Virus record (IMG/VR): IMGVR_UViG_3300013136_000580
Coordinates: 1 to 21,520 of that record
Direction: 5' to 3' (one strand)
From: a virus
Length of the DNA stretch: 21,520 bases
Shown one piece after another: positions 6,945 through 15,655 of the stretch. The notes below the pieces were generated by a model that saw only the letters and a list, made by a program, of their open reading frames with translations, ran no database searches and had not been told where the DNA came from. The translations under genes were made by a program, and so were the position numbers. Positions within the stretch are counted from its first letter, which is position 1; every line of letters starts with the position of its first letter.

Positions 6945-9422
6945 ATGTCAAAATTAAGTATTCTTGTTCCCGAATCTACAACCAATTATATTCGTAATCC
7001 GGCATTAAGGATTGACACCACGGGTTGGAATTCCTTCCGCAGTGCAAACATATTGCGCTCTTATACTTATTCGAGACATGGCATTGCTTCCCTGAAGGTT
7101 GTAACGCTTGGTACAGTCATATCCGAAGGCGCATATTATCGTGTCAATGAATTGGTAACTTACGATAGCCCCGTAAGCGTGAGTGTTTATGTTCGCGGCG
7201 AGGGCAAGATAATTTTACGTCTGAACGATAATAGTGCCGACTCAACTGGATCACCCAATGTACGGCAATGGGATTCCAAAATAGCAACTTTGCGTAATGA
7301 TAGATGGCAACGCATAACTGTTCCAGGTTATTGCGCAAAATCAGACAACATGAGCATGGTCATAACAACTTACGGAGAGACGCCACAAGCGGTTACATTC
7401 TACGTTGATGGCGCACAGATGGAATTACACCCTTACGCGACTACATACTGTGATGGATTTCAACCTGGTTGTCATTGGAACGGTCTTTATGACAGTTCTA
7501 CGTCATCCAGGAGTGCTTATACGAGAGAAGGTGGTAGGTGGGCGATGGTTTCTGGACCCGATAGAGAGCGCGAAGATATTTACATGACTGTTGTAACAGG
7601 ACTTGGGGTTGCCCCGATAGCCAACAACAGACATGTTTATTCGCTGTCACCTGGTGGGTATCTGGATAACGTCAAAATACTTGAACGCCCCATCTCCCTG
7701 TTATTTCATGTAAAACACAAATCTATTCCGCGAACATGCAAGGAAGCTTTGTCTCTGGATAAACTCCACGAATTGAGACAGATGCTGATAGATATAATCA
7801 AACCTGATAGAACAGCAGGTAATCAACCATTTTGGCTAGAATATCAGGATGGAGACATTCCCCTTTATATAAAAGTACATTATGATGGCGGGCTGGAGGG
7901 TGATTGGGATATTCGCAATCAATGGGTGATGGACTTCCCATTGCGTCTGCTTGCTCTTTCCCCGATGATGTATGAAGATAATCAGGAAAACTATGCCATA
8001 GATTTTACCAACACAGCCACGTTCAACGATGTGGTGGGAAAGATAGATGGAGACTGGAACAGTTTGAACGCTGGCGTAAATAATACCGTGCGCACTCTGG
8101 CAGTTGGCAAGAATGGTGAAGTGTATGCAGGCGGCATATTCACATCGGTTAACCCTGAATCATCAGACGCAGCCGTCATAGCTTATTATGATGGAACGGC
8201 ATGGATCAACATAGCAACTTCAATGACGGGAAGCGACATATTAGCCCTTGCCGTTGCTCCCGATGGAACTTTATACGCAGGTGGTACATTTTCGATATTG
8301 AACGGAGTAGCCGCCGCCAATATTGCAAAGTGGGATGGTACAACATGGACTGCACTAGCTGCGGGTGTTAATTCAACAGTTAACGGTATCTCCGTTGCCC
8401 CCAATGGTGATGTATTTGTGGTGGGTGCTTTTACAACCGCAGGTGGTGTTTCAAGACGATATGTAGCAAGGTATGACGGAAGTTCATGGCATTCAATGGG
8501 CGCACAGGCAGGCTTGAATGACGCCTGTTATTCAGTTGCAGTATCAAAAGATGGCAAACATGTTTATGTGGGCGGTGATTTCACAGATCAATATGGCTTG
8601 GCAGCAAGTGCATTACTTCGTATTGCCAAATATACGGTATCGACAAATACTTTCTCGGCAATGGGCAATGGATTTAATGGACGGGTAAATGATATAAAAT
8701 TATCAGATGCGAACATTGTTTATACCGGTGGTAATTTTTCCCTATCTGGTATTGCGCCCATGCTTAGAATAGCAAGGTGGAACAATTCGGCTTGGGAGCA
8801 GGTCGGCAATGGCTTTGATTCTAGCGTCTCTGGCATCGCCATAGATACCAAAGGGAACATGGTTGCTGTCGGCTCATTTGGTTATTCAGGCGAACTGCCT
8901 ATAAAAAAAATAGCCCTATGGAATGGTTCTACGTGGGTTTTCATGGACATCAATATTAATTTTGGAAGCGATACCATTACTCTTTATGCTGCGATATTCA
9001 AGGGAGACGACCTGTTCTTCGGCGGTTCAACTCTAGGAACACTCACGTCAAGATACTCTGGAATAACTTATGTCACCAACCCAGGAACTGCGGAAGTACG
9101 ACCAACATTCTATTTCAAGGGATATGGCAATTTGAGATACATTGAGAATCAAACTACGGGTGCGAAACTCTGGTTTAATCTCACTATTCTTGAGAACGAA
9201 GAGGTGTTTCTCGATCTTGGTAATGGCAGGTTCTATTCAAGCCTTCGCGGTGACTTATTCTATACAATGTTGCAAGGAAGTGATTTTCACGCCTTCACCC
9301 TGTTACCTGGTGAGAATAAAATATCCGCCCTGAAACTTAATGATGTCAACGCACTCATAAGAGTCATGTTCACACCTGTACATTGGTCTGCCGATGGAAC
9401 TAAAGTAGTCGAGGAATTCTAA
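6945..9422 (+). CDS. Distal tail protein (Dit) with N-terminal CBM-like domain and inserted seven-bladed beta-propeller
   Basis: The 825-residue protein appears to have four parts. Residues 5-167 look like a carbohydrate-binding module of the CBM4/9 jelly-roll type (TNYIRNPALRIDTTGW, ASLKVV, YVDGAQMEL). Residues 208-350 look like the ring-forming half of a siphovirus Dit (KILERPISLLFHVKHKS, WVMDFPLRLLALSPMMYE). Residues 369-712 contain seven repeats with a core like LAVxPDGxLYAGGxFT followed by IAKWDGTTWTAL, which is a beta-propeller. The opening strand GDWNSLNAG probably closes the ring. Residues 713-825 resemble the galectin-like second half of Dit (TFYFKGYGNLRYIENQ, NEEVFLDLGNGRFYSSL). The place after the tape measure supports Dit, the hub ring at the tail tip. 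Known Dit proteins can carry inserted carbohydrate-binding modules; a full propeller between the two halves is unusual. The predicted role is binding a cell-surface glycan. Confidence 0.75.
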   Translation: MSKLSILVPESTTNYIRNPALRIDTTGWNSFRSANILRSYTYSRHGIASLKVVTLGTVISEGAYYRVNELVTYDSPVSVSVYVRGEGKIILRLNDNSADSTGSPNVRQWDSKIATLRNDRWQRITVPGYCAKSDNMSMVITTYGETPQAVTFYVDGAQMELHPYATTYCDGFQPGCHWNGLYDSSTSSRSAYTREGGRWAMVSGPDREREDIYMTVVTGLGVAPIANNRHVYSLSPGGYLDNVKILERPISLLFHVKHKSIPRTCKEALSLDKLHELRQMLIDIIKPDRTAGNQPFWLEYQDGDIPLYIKVHYDGGLEGDWDIRNQWVMDFPLRLLALSPMMYEDNQENYAIDFTNTATFNDVVGKIDGDWNSLNAGVNNTVRTLAVGKNGEVYAGGIFTSVNPESSDAAVIAYYDGTAWINIATSMTGSDILALAVAPDGTLYAGGTFSILNGVAAANIAKWDGTTWTALAAGVNSTVNGISVAPNGDVFVVGAFTTAGGVSRRYVARYDGSSWHSMGAQAGLNDACYSVAVSKDGKHVYVGGDFTDQYGLAASALLRIAKYTVSTNTFSAMGNGFNGRVNDIKLSDANIVYTGGNFSLSGIAPMLRIARWNNSAWEQVGNGFDSSVSGIAIDTKGNMVAVGSFGYSGELPIKKIALWNGSTWVFMDININFGSDTITLYAAIFKGDDLFFGGSTLGTLTSRYSGITYVTNPGTAEVRPTFYFKGYGNLRYIENQTTGAKLWFNLTILENEEVFLDLGNGRFYSSLRGDLFYTMLQGSDFHAFTLLPGENKISALKLNDVNALIRVMFTPVHWSADGTKVVEEF

Positions 9423-10603
9423 TGGGTGCGACATATGAGTTCTGGCTGACAGATGATAGCGGGAACAAAATGTTCCTGCTTGATAAATATTCATCTGTTT
9501 ACTATACCAGATGTTGTAATATCCTATCCACCATTCAGATGTCATTCGCTTTCAAAGAATGGTTCTCGCAGGTTAAGCCCTTCTTTCAACCTGACTGGAG
9601 AATAGATGTATGGCGATGTCCAGGACAGGGCTACCCAATGCGCAGGGAAGAAATGTATATGCTTCGCAAGGCGGAGATTTATACGCGCAAATCTGATGGA
9701 ATTCAGATGATAATCCTGCGCGGCAGGAACGGCATGGAGCTGTTAAACAGGAGAAGCGTCATCCAGTTTGAGGAAACAAGTTATACAGATAAAACCGATT
9801 ACATTGACGATATGATGAAAGAGATTGTCAGAGAACAATGCCTGTATGGAAGCTGCCTGAACATATCTGGAGCTGTGGATAACGACAGAGGTTTTCCGGT
9901 AGACGAATTTGTAGTCCAGGAAGATTTATCTTTAGGACCAGAAACCACCCTATCCTGTCCGGACAGAGTTGTTTTTGACATAGTGAAAGAACTGCGCGAA
10001 ACCTCATTCGCCTTGAACTACAGCGACGAGACCAAAAGAAAAATATACTATTCAGTATCTCCTTTCATAATGACGGACGGAAGAGTTGGGTACAGGTTTG
10101 AAACTTATGCAGATTTGAGAGGGGCGGATAGGACTAACGGCGTGATATTCTCGGTTGAGAACGGGAACATGCTTGAACCTACCTATGAAGAGAATCATTA
10201 TGACGAGATTAACGCTTGCTACGCCAAGGGGCAGGGATTGGAGAATGAAAGGCTGACATATGAATTGGAGAACCTGACACTCATACAAAAGTCAAGATGG
10301 AACAGGTGTGAGGAAGTGCGCACCGCCACAAATGAAGATGGAGAAGATGGACTTATCACAGCTGCAAATACGGCGTTGGCAGAAGGCAGACCCATCTTTA
10401 TGCTCGACGCAACATTTTTGAACACACCTGGAAGCGAGTACACACCCAGAAGCCTGTATGGAATAGATTGGGACATGGGCGATCTCATTCCCGTCAATTA
10501 TGCCGGGAAACAATTTGATATTGAAATATGCAGTGTTGGTGTATCCATAGATGAAGATGGTAGCGAAAGCATAATTGGAAGGAGCGTTGAGAATGGAGAA
10601 TAG
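9422..10603 (+). CDS. Tail tip/baseplate hub protein, Siphovirus ReqiPepy6 gp37-like
   Basis: The 393-residue protein starts at an ATG that overlaps the Dit stop (TAATG), so the two are coupled. It begins with an FWLTDDSGNKMFLLDKYSS segment, followed by beta-rich sequence with an early hub-like part (SFAFKEWFSQVKPFFQPDWR, DVWRCPG) and later VFDIVKELRETSFALNY and ENHYDEINACYAKGQGLEN. These are the kind of features seen in the ReqiPepy6 gp37-like or Tal-like proteins that cap the tail tube under Dit. No peptidoglycan hydrolase motif is visible. Position between Dit and the fibre agrees. The family assignment is from recall of its general pattern, not from a profile search. Confidence 0.7.
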   Translation: MGATYEFWLTDDSGNKMFLLDKYSSVYYTRCCNILSTIQMSFAFKEWFSQVKPFFQPDWRIDVWRCPGQGYPMRREEMYMLRKAEIYTRKSDGIQMIILRGRNGMELLNRRSVIQFEETSYTDKTDYIDDMMKEIVREQCLYGSCLNISGAVDNDRGFPVDEFVVQEDLSLGPETTLSCPDRVVFDIVKELRETSFALNYSDETKRKIYYSVSPFIMTDGRVGYRFETYADLRGADRTNGVIFSVENGNMLEPTYEENHYDEINACYAKGQGLENERLTYELENLTLIQKSRWNRCEEVRTATNEDGEDGLITAANTALAEGRPIFMLDATFLNTPGSEYTPRSLYGIDWDMGDLIPVNYAGKQFDIEICSVGVSIDEDGSESIIGRSVENGE

Positions 10604-12719
10604 AAATGCTCTGATAACCATCCAAAAACATATTGACAAAATAGAGAAAGAGATACGCCGATTAGGGAGTATGAAGGTTCGCCAATTCAATGCACTTTTC
10701 GGATTGGCAGGTTCTGGTCACGTTATCATTGGCGTGGGTGGAATTCAGATAATGCAGAGTACAGCCGTCATGGGTGAATGGCAGACCGATGGCGACATAT
10801 TCATCGGTTCTAATATTGCTTCGCCTGCCTCCACCTATTTCAGCATACTGGCACAGGCACAGACCTACAACGGAGAGGCATTCAGTGCTGGAGATATGCT
10901 TATAGGTGATAACTCCGCGTTAAAAGCTAACATCTTTTGGGACAAATCGGCAGGAAGACTAAACTTCAGGGGAGGCACGACCACAAAGGCTTATATTGAC
11001 ACAGACGGAACATTCGTTGCGACAGGTGCGAATATAAGCGGAACCATCACGGCAACCACAGGCACAATTGGTGGTTGGACAATAGGATCAACAGAAATAA
11101 GAAATTCTGGTTCAACCGTAATACTAAGAGGTGCTGGAAATTTAGCATTTGGTGCAACTCCGCCGACAAGCGCATCTGTTGGAACAGGCTTATTTATGGA
11201 TTCAACCGGACTATATGGGTTGGCTTCAAGTGTTCAACAAATAATATTTAGTGCCGTCACCGGCAAGATCACCGCCGGAAATAATACGGTCACTATGGAT
11301 GCAAGTGGTATAGCCATACTAACTACGTCTTCTGCCTCATCCGAGGGGTCAATTGATACGCCCAACAATATAATGTGGAACTATTCACCCTATAAATCTT
11401 TTAACATCTATTCCTGGTACGATGCCTCAGCTGGATATATTTATGGAAACATAATTTCAAGAGCGAATGCAGACGAAACATCGGCAAGAATTCAAATAAT
11501 AACAAGAAACTATTCAACAACGCATAATGCTTCTATTGCGTTATTGTCCCCTGAAAGTTCAAACGGAATTATAACCATGGCGTCTGATAACATCATATTG
11601 ACTTCTACAAGTGGTGTTTATCTAAACGATACCACCAATACAAATTCCACAAATGGGCTTACTATAAATCAAGGAAATGCAGGTGATGAAATATTTTCTT
11701 TGAAAAGTTCTTTGATTGACCATCCTTACAGCAACAACACTGAGGCAGATACTTATTTTGGCATAACAAAGTTTATAACCGGTGTGGGTGGATCAGTTTT
11801 ATCTGGATTTACAGAAACTTATGTCGGGATGAACATCAAAGCCTATATTGTCAATACAAGCACCAATAAAACAACCGCGGCATCTGCTCCCATTTTGCTG
11901 GATTCTATATATAGTGGGGGAACAACTCCAGGTGTACCGCAGGTTCTTGGAAGCACAAATAATTTGCTTGTTATTAGAGATTATACGACAGCGAGATTTG
12001 CTTTTGATGCAGCCGGTACGTTACATCACATACCCGATAGTGATACAAATATCAACCTTCTTACAGTACAGGTAACTGACACACCAACAATTTCGTGGAA
12101 CGAAACGGCAGATACGTTCCAATTTAATAAGGGTATTCTATGCACGTATAAATTGACTGCCGGAGGTAACATACTCTCTGCCAATTCTAGTCCGCAGTTG
12201 GATGTAAATAGTTTGACCGGAGGAATATTATCCATCTCAAGTAGAGATGCGTCTCTTGTTGCCAATGACCTTATCGGTAAAATAATATTTTGGTCAAACG
12301 ATACCCAACTGACTACAAAAAATATAGGTGCCAGCATAGAGCTTTATGCTACGAACACCGTTTCAACTGACGCACCCCAAAGTTATATGACCTTCAATGT
12401 TTCGGGAAGTTCTACTGGAACTGATCCATTGGAGCATATTAAATTTGCTCCAACGACAGTACCGAAAATCGGATTTTTTGGAGCAACTCCCGTAGTAAAA
12501 CCTACGGCTTTAACAACCGCCCTAACAACAATTACCCCGCCTGCCTATAGCGCTGATTATACTATTCAAGCAATGATAAGCGTTACTGTGCCAGGAGGAA
12601 CACTTTGGGGATTCAAAGCAGAGAACGAGGGTAATACGGTTATAAATGTAATTAAAAATTTACAAGACAGAGTAAACGACCTTGAATCCAAACTTCAAGG
12701 GCTTGGCTTATTAACTTAA
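10593..12719 (+). CDS. Tail fibre / receptor-binding protein
   Basis: The 708-residue protein starts at ATG 10593, preceded by AAGGAG at 10579-10584, and overlaps the hub gene by 11 bases. The in-frame codons upstream fall in the hub gene. A short N-terminal coil (ITIQKHIDKIEKEIRRL) would attach and trimerise the fibre. The long body is rich in Gly, Ser, Thr and Asn with beta-structure repeats such as ANISGTITATTGTIGGWTIG, typical of trimeric fibre shafts. The end is a second coil (VIKNLQDRVNDLESKLQGLG, about residues 683-705). No intramolecular chaperone peptidase is recognisable. As the last large structural gene it is the probable host-range determinant alongside the propeller-bearing Dit. 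Confidence 0.8.
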   Translation: MENRNALITIQKHIDKIEKEIRRLGSMKVRQFNALFGLAGSGHVIIGVGGIQIMQSTAVMGEWQTDGDIFIGSNIASPASTYFSILAQAQTYNGEAFSAGDMLIGDNSALKANIFWDKSAGRLNFRGGTTTKAYIDTDGTFVATGANISGTITATTGTIGGWTIGSTEIRNSGSTVILRGAGNLAFGATPPTSASVGTGLFMDSTGLYGLASSVQQIIFSAVTGKITAGNNTVTMDASGIAILTTSSASSEGSIDTPNNIMWNYSPYKSFNIYSWYDASAGYIYGNIISRANADETSARIQIITRNYSTTHNASIALLSPESSNGIITMASDNIILTSTSGVYLNDTTNTNSTNGLTINQGNAGDEIFSLKSSLIDHPYSNNTEADTYFGITKFITGVGGSVLSGFTETYVGMNIKAYIVNTSTNKTTAASAPILLDSIYSGGTTPGVPQVLGSTNNLLVIRDYTTARFAFDAAGTLHHIPDSDTNINLLTVQVTDTPTISWNETADTFQFNKGILCTYKLTAGGNILSANSSPQLDVNSLTGGILSISSRDASLVANDLIGKIIFWSNDTQLTTKNIGASIELYATNTVSTDAPQSYMTFNVSGSSTGTDPLEHIKFAPTTVPKIGFFGATPVVKPTALTTALTTITPPAYSADYTIQAMISVTVPGGTLWGFKAENEGNTVINVIKNLQDRVNDLESKLQGLGLLT

Positions 12720-12761
12720 TAGTAAACAACTAGACCCTTGTCGGGTTAAGGAGATATTAAT

Positions 12762-12941
12762 ATGGATAAGGAAGCATTGGATATTACCAAACTATCAATA
12801 ACGGAATTGAAGGCGTATGTATATGACCTGATAGAACTTAAAGAGCAGAATCAGGTGAATATAAACATGCTTGTTAATGAGATAAACAGGCGAAAAGAAA
12901 AGCCTTCACCTGTTGAGATGAAGGCTTCTGGCATAAAATAG
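12762..12941 (+). CDS. Small coiled-coil protein after the fibre gene
   Basis: The 59-residue product begins MDKEALDITKLSITELKAY and is strongly helical (LKAYVYDLIELKEQNQ, INMLVNEINRRK), ending in a proline-containing tail. ATG 12762 has a good AAGGAG (12748-12753) eight bases upstream. Similar short helical proteins often follow phage fibre genes, and their role is unknown. There is no membrane segment, so it is not an obvious holin. The 3' part of the gene doubles as a hairpin that can terminate transcription from the opposite strand. Confidence 0.7.
   Translation: MDKEALDITKLSITELKAYVYDLIELKEQNQVNINMLVNEINRRKEKPSPVEMKASGIK
12893..12927 (-). terminator. Rho-independent terminator of the early (minus) operon
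   Basis: A perfect nine-base inverted repeat, AAGCCTTCA (12900-12908) and TGAAGGCTT (12919-12927), has a ten-base loop. Read on the minus strand it is followed by TTTTCTTTT. It lies 20 bases beyond the last stop of the minus operon and inside the 3' end of the plus-strand 59-residue gene. Confidence 0.65.
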
Positions 12942-12947
12942 GTTATT

Positions 12948-13343
12948 TTATTTCAGAAAGCCCGACAGGTCTTTTTTTATAAAGACCTTTGGTTTTTCAA
13001 TAATCTCCTCATAATACGTCGAAATATTACCATATTTAGTGGCTTTCTCAACCAACTTGGTATCCGTCTTTAGTACAGGGCGAAAGTCATCGCACGTGTT
13101 AAATTTAATCTCATACCCTCCGTGAGACGGTTTCTTCTCACCGTCAAGGTCATAGATGGTTATGGCATCCTGGCACAGTTGTTCAGTCAATTCAATTGCT
13201 TTTGCAACCGCCAGGGCATGATTGACAAGCAATGCCTGGTAAAATGGGGATGCTTTAAATTCTGCTAAAGCATCCAGTTTGGCTTTCTTTGCATCTTCTT
13301 CATGCTGCCGTGCTTTTGCTAATTCTTTCAATGTATCTATCAC
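12948..13343 (-). CDS. Unidentified early protein coupled to the recombinase
   Basis: The 131-residue protein starts with GTG at 13343, overlapping the TGA of the recombinase gene (GTGA), with AGGAG six bases upstream. The first half is a charged helix ([20 protein letters not shown]) that could form a coiled coil. The second half is mixed ([34 protein letters not shown]). It is the last gene of the minus operon. Its coupling to the annealing protein suggests a recombination accessory role, such as a partner or nuclease modulator, but no motif proves it. I do not recognise the family. Confidence 0.75.
   Translation of the reverse strand: MIDTLKELAKARQHEEDAKKAKLDALAEFKASPFYQALLVNHALAVAKAIELTEQLCQDAITIYDLDGEKKPSHGGYEIKFNTCDDFRPVLKTDTKLVEKATKYGNISTYYEEIIEKPKVFIKKDLSGFLK
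12967..12998 (+). terminator. Candidate terminator of the late (plus) operon
   Basis: AGGTCTTT (12967-12974) and AAAGACCT (12981-12988) form an eight-base stem with a six-base loop, followed by TTGGTTTTTC on the plus strand. An alternative overlapping hairpin (AAAGCCC GACA GGTCTTT, one mismatch, followed by Ts) starts at 12957. Both fall within the last codons of the minus-strand gene 12948-13343. Confidence 0.4.
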
Positions 13344-14380
13344 GCCAACTCCTGTTGTCCTTCACTTTTGTAGGCTTCGGTTAGAGCCTGGCGTATCTCT
13401 ATCATACTTACTTCGCTTGGCGGATCACCAAAGGCATTTACTTCCATGATTTTCAAAAGGCATTTCACCTGGACAGGCAACAACTTCTTGGTGGATGCCG
13501 TACCGCACAACCAGCGGGTGAATGTATAGCGCATGGTTTTGTCACCATTAAAGATACTGTCAATCGAGGAGGCAAGCACTTTGCGCGTCATGTCATCTGC
13601 TACGATCTCGGTGTTCTTCTTGGCGAAACTATCCTGCATTTTCCCGATCATCTTGTTGTATTTCTCCCGAAACGTATCGGGAGGGTAAGGACGACCACCT
13701 GATTTGTCCTCTGCTTCCTGTTGTGGCATAGGAAACGCCTTATCGAATTCCTCTGCTTCGCTCATGGTTTCCTTTGGGATTTCAAATTTATTTTTTTTTT
13801 CCATATCATAATTAATATCGGCATCGTGTGCCTGTGACATTTCTTCGACTGTATAAAGACCAGACAACTCCTGTGGGAACGCTTTACGTAGAGCAAGGCT
13901 TTCGGCGCACTTTGCCAGCATGTTTGATGGCATCTTTGCCCATATATATACAGGCTTACCATCTTTGTTAGTCTGTAAATATTCAGTATAAGTTGCAACT
14001 CCATAAAGCGCACCGCTAAAACCCTTGCGGTATACGCCAACTTTGGACGCCATTGGAGGCGTTGTTTCAAGCCACACGTCCACCCATTTGCCATCTGCTC
14101 CGCACCAGTAAGGACCATCCTGACCCGCATAATCTCCAGTGCGTTCTGCAATCAATCGGAAGCCGTCAATGGAAATACCGATGGACATGACCTCGCGCTG
14201 CTCACGATTGTCCCAACGCTTTGTGGTATATATCTGGCGGTTGAATGGATCAAGACCAGTGCGTTTGGCTTGCATAACAAACAGGTTCAATTCGTCATCT
14301 GTTGCCCCTTTTGCGATGGTGCGTTTAATCAGATCAATTTGTTCTTTGTTGCCATCAAAACCTACTAATTCATTCGACAT
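13340..14380 (-). CDS. bet: Bet/RecT-type single-strand annealing recombinase
   Basis: The 346-residue protein has the phage recombination protein Bet signature: [20 protein letters not shown] (residues 28-47), RQIYTTKRW (48-56), a [20 protein letters not shown] stretch (66-85), and later [20 protein letters not shown] followed by [10 protein letters not shown]. These proteins bind single-stranded DNA and anneal homologous strands during phage replication and recombination. Lambda Beta is about 260 residues. The extra C-terminal part (after about residue 210) here is charged and probably recruits partners. AAGGAG six bases before ATG 14380 is a strong ribosome binding site. No lambda Exo or YqaJ exonuclease partner is recognisable within the window. 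It overlaps the downstream gene by four bases. Confidence 0.9.
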   Translation of the reverse strand: MSNELVGFDGNKEQIDLIKRTIAKGATDDELNLFVMQAKRTGLDPFNRQIYTTKRWDNREQREVMSIGISIDGFRLIAERTGDYAGQDGPYWCGADGKWVDVWLETTPPMASKVGVYRKGFSGALYGVATYTEYLQTNKDGKPVYIWAKMPSNMLAKCAESLALRKAFPQELSGLYTVEEMSQAHDADINYDMEKKNKFEIPKETMSEAEEFDKAFPMPQQEAEDKSGGRPYPPDTFREKYNKMIGKMQDSFAKKNTEIVADDMTRKVLASSIDSIFNGDKTMRYTFTRWLCGTASTKKLLPVQVKCLLKIMEVNAFGDPPSEVSMIEIRQALTEAYKSEGQQELA

Positions 14381-14428
14381 TTCATTCTCCTTTATACTAA
14401 TTAAAATTTGTTTTAGCGGTGCCTTCAG

Positions 14429-14644
14429 TTAAGCTGGGTAAAAAGTTGATATGATGCTGCGGTTGGTATTTTCTTGGTCTTTGGCGTCTGCATCCCGATC
14501 AACCTGTAGCTCTTCTGCCTTTATTGAATCTACCAAGTCGTTTACAGCCAGTCGGACAGATTGGTAATTGCCTTCCAGCTCTGCCAATTCAATTGCATCC
14601 CGCAGTCGCCTTATTGCATAATCAAGCGTGTAAGTTGGTTTCAT
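14429..14644 (-). CDS. Small helical protein, unidentified
   Basis: The 71-residue product is mainly helical and acidic (YAIRRLRDAIELAELEGNYQ, VRLAVNDLVDSIKAEELQVD), ending in FYPA. It lies 17 bases after the helix-turn-helix gene and 48 bases before the recombinase gene. ATG 14644 has no clear Shine-Dalgarno sequence, so expression may depend on coupling. There are no cysteines or membrane segments. Function unknown. Confidence 0.6.
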   Translation of the reverse strand: MKPTYTLDYAIRRLRDAIELAELEGNYQSVRLAVNDLVDSIKAEELQVDRDADAKDQENTNRSIISTFYPA

Positions 14645-14661
14645 ACTGTTATTATTACCGA

Positions 14662-15270
14662 TTATTCTTTATCTTTCAACTGACGAATGTCACCTTCGTC
14701 AGTGATATTCATCCCTAGCCAGTTGAAAAGGTCATAAGATAACTCTCTGCCCTCATCGGGCAGGTCGGTAGACTTGTGTAGGCTAGCCAATGCTTTCATC
14801 ACACGCTCACCATAATACATCCAGTCCTTTATTTTCCCATACTTATCCCTTATCAGCATATCAATATCTCGACTTGAGATACCGCCTTCATCCAGAACAA
14901 TATCTCGTAATATCCAAAAAGTTTCGTCAAGGGATAGATTGTACCTATTCCTGGCAGCGTACAATGCTCGAAAGTGGGAGTAGTAAACTCGCGGCATTTC
15001 CTTTGACATCCTGGTAGCCTTGCGGTATTTCTGCTTGCTACAGAACTCTATGAACATCATATAAGCGTGGGCGAGGTTTTCTACGGTATCGGAGGACACA
15101 CCCATGTCGTCTGCCAGTCCGATTGTCGCACCGCGTTCATACTTCCCGACGACCTTTGCACACCAGCGGGCGGCTTCCCAACGACCACTGTCTGAGTTCT
15201 TATACGCGGCGCAGGCATTTTCATACCATTTTTGTAATTTTGCTTCTTCCGTACTACCAATAAAATACAT
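14662..15270 (-). CDS. Helix-turn-helix early protein, unidentified
   Basis: The 202-residue protein is almost all helical. Residues about 50-72 (IGLADDMGVSSDTVENLAHA) have the spacing of a helix-turn-helix. The rest contains aromatic and basic helices (KWYENACAAYKN, VYYSHFRALYAARNRYNLS, ETFWILRDIVLDEGG). AGGAG seven bases before ATG 15270 marks the start. A candidate sigma-70-type promoter lies just upstream. It may be a DNA-binding regulator or a replication or packaging accessory protein. I cannot place it in a family. Confidence 0.7.
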   Translation of the reverse strand: MYFIGSTEEAKLQKWYENACAAYKNSDSGRWEAARWCAKVVGKYERGATIGLADDMGVSSDTVENLAHAYMMFIEFCSKQKYRKATRMSKEMPRVYYSHFRALYAARNRYNLSLDETFWILRDIVLDEGGISSRDIDMLIRDKYGKIKDWMYYGERVMKALASLHKSTDLPDEGRELSYDLFNWLGMNITDEGDIRQLKDKE

Positions 15271-15288
15271 GGGTGTCTCCTGCTTTAT

Positions 15289-15317
15289 ATCTTATCCATA
15301 TTTAGCAACATTGTAAA
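15289..15317 (-). promoter_or_regulatory. Candidate sigma-70-type promoter inside the early operon
   Basis: On the minus strand TTTACA (15312-15317, five of six -35 bases) is followed after exactly 17 bases by TAAGAT (15289-15294, four of six -10 bases). It falls in the 57-base gap before the helix-turn-helix gene, one of the few gaps in an otherwise overlapping operon, and could drive that gene and the recombinase. Confidence 0.4.
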
Positions 15318-15327
15318 GTGATAAATG

Positions 15328-15639
15328 TCACGTCTCTACAATGTCAATGTTGTGGCAAGCTTTCATAAGTTTAGCCTTTATTTGATATGGCTGGATGCGC
15401 CTTCCTTTGCTGTCCTCAACAATGGTCTCGCAGAGACGTATATCCCAATAAACAAAATCTGCCAGGTAATTACAGATATGTACATCATTCACGTCAAGAC
15501 TGTACTTGACCTGAAGCTGCAGGTCTTTGATCTCACCAGCCTTGACCAGCAATATTAACTCGGTATAGCGGTGCGCTTCCCTTTTTGAACGAAACTTTAT
15601 CCCATCCACTACGGTTATGTCTGACCTGTACTTTGACAT
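15328..15639 (-). CDS. DUF1064 family protein, probable PD-(D/E)XK-type nuclease
   Basis: The 103-residue protein matches the DUF1064 pattern: VVDGIKFRSKREAHRYTELI (residues 10-29), LVKAGEIKDLQLQ (31-43), CNYLADFVYWD (56-66) and IVEDSKG (73-79), ending with YQIKAKLMKA. Possible nuclease active-site residues are E21, D61, D76 and K78, consistent with a restriction-endonuclease-like fold, but enzymatic activity is an inference. AAGGAG lies eight bases before ATG 15639. Members are common in phage replication and recombination clusters. A shorter relative is encoded at 15715-15909. Confidence 0.75.
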   Translation of the reverse strand: MSKYRSDITVVDGIKFRSKREAHRYTELILLVKAGEIKDLQLQVKYSLDVNDVHICNYLADFVYWDIRLCETIVEDSKGRRIQPYQIKAKLMKACHNIDIVET

Positions 15640-15655
15640 TCATCCATCTCCTTAC

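Noticed and set aside
10292-10690. 132-codon minus-strand frame across the hub-fibre junction
   Set aside because: It is antisense to two well-supported virion genes, and its composition shows no protein-like pattern.
12731-12747. Hairpin (ACCC TTGTC GGGT) before the 59-residue gene as a terminator
   Set aside because: The stem is only four or five base pairs and no T run follows, so it is too weak to call.
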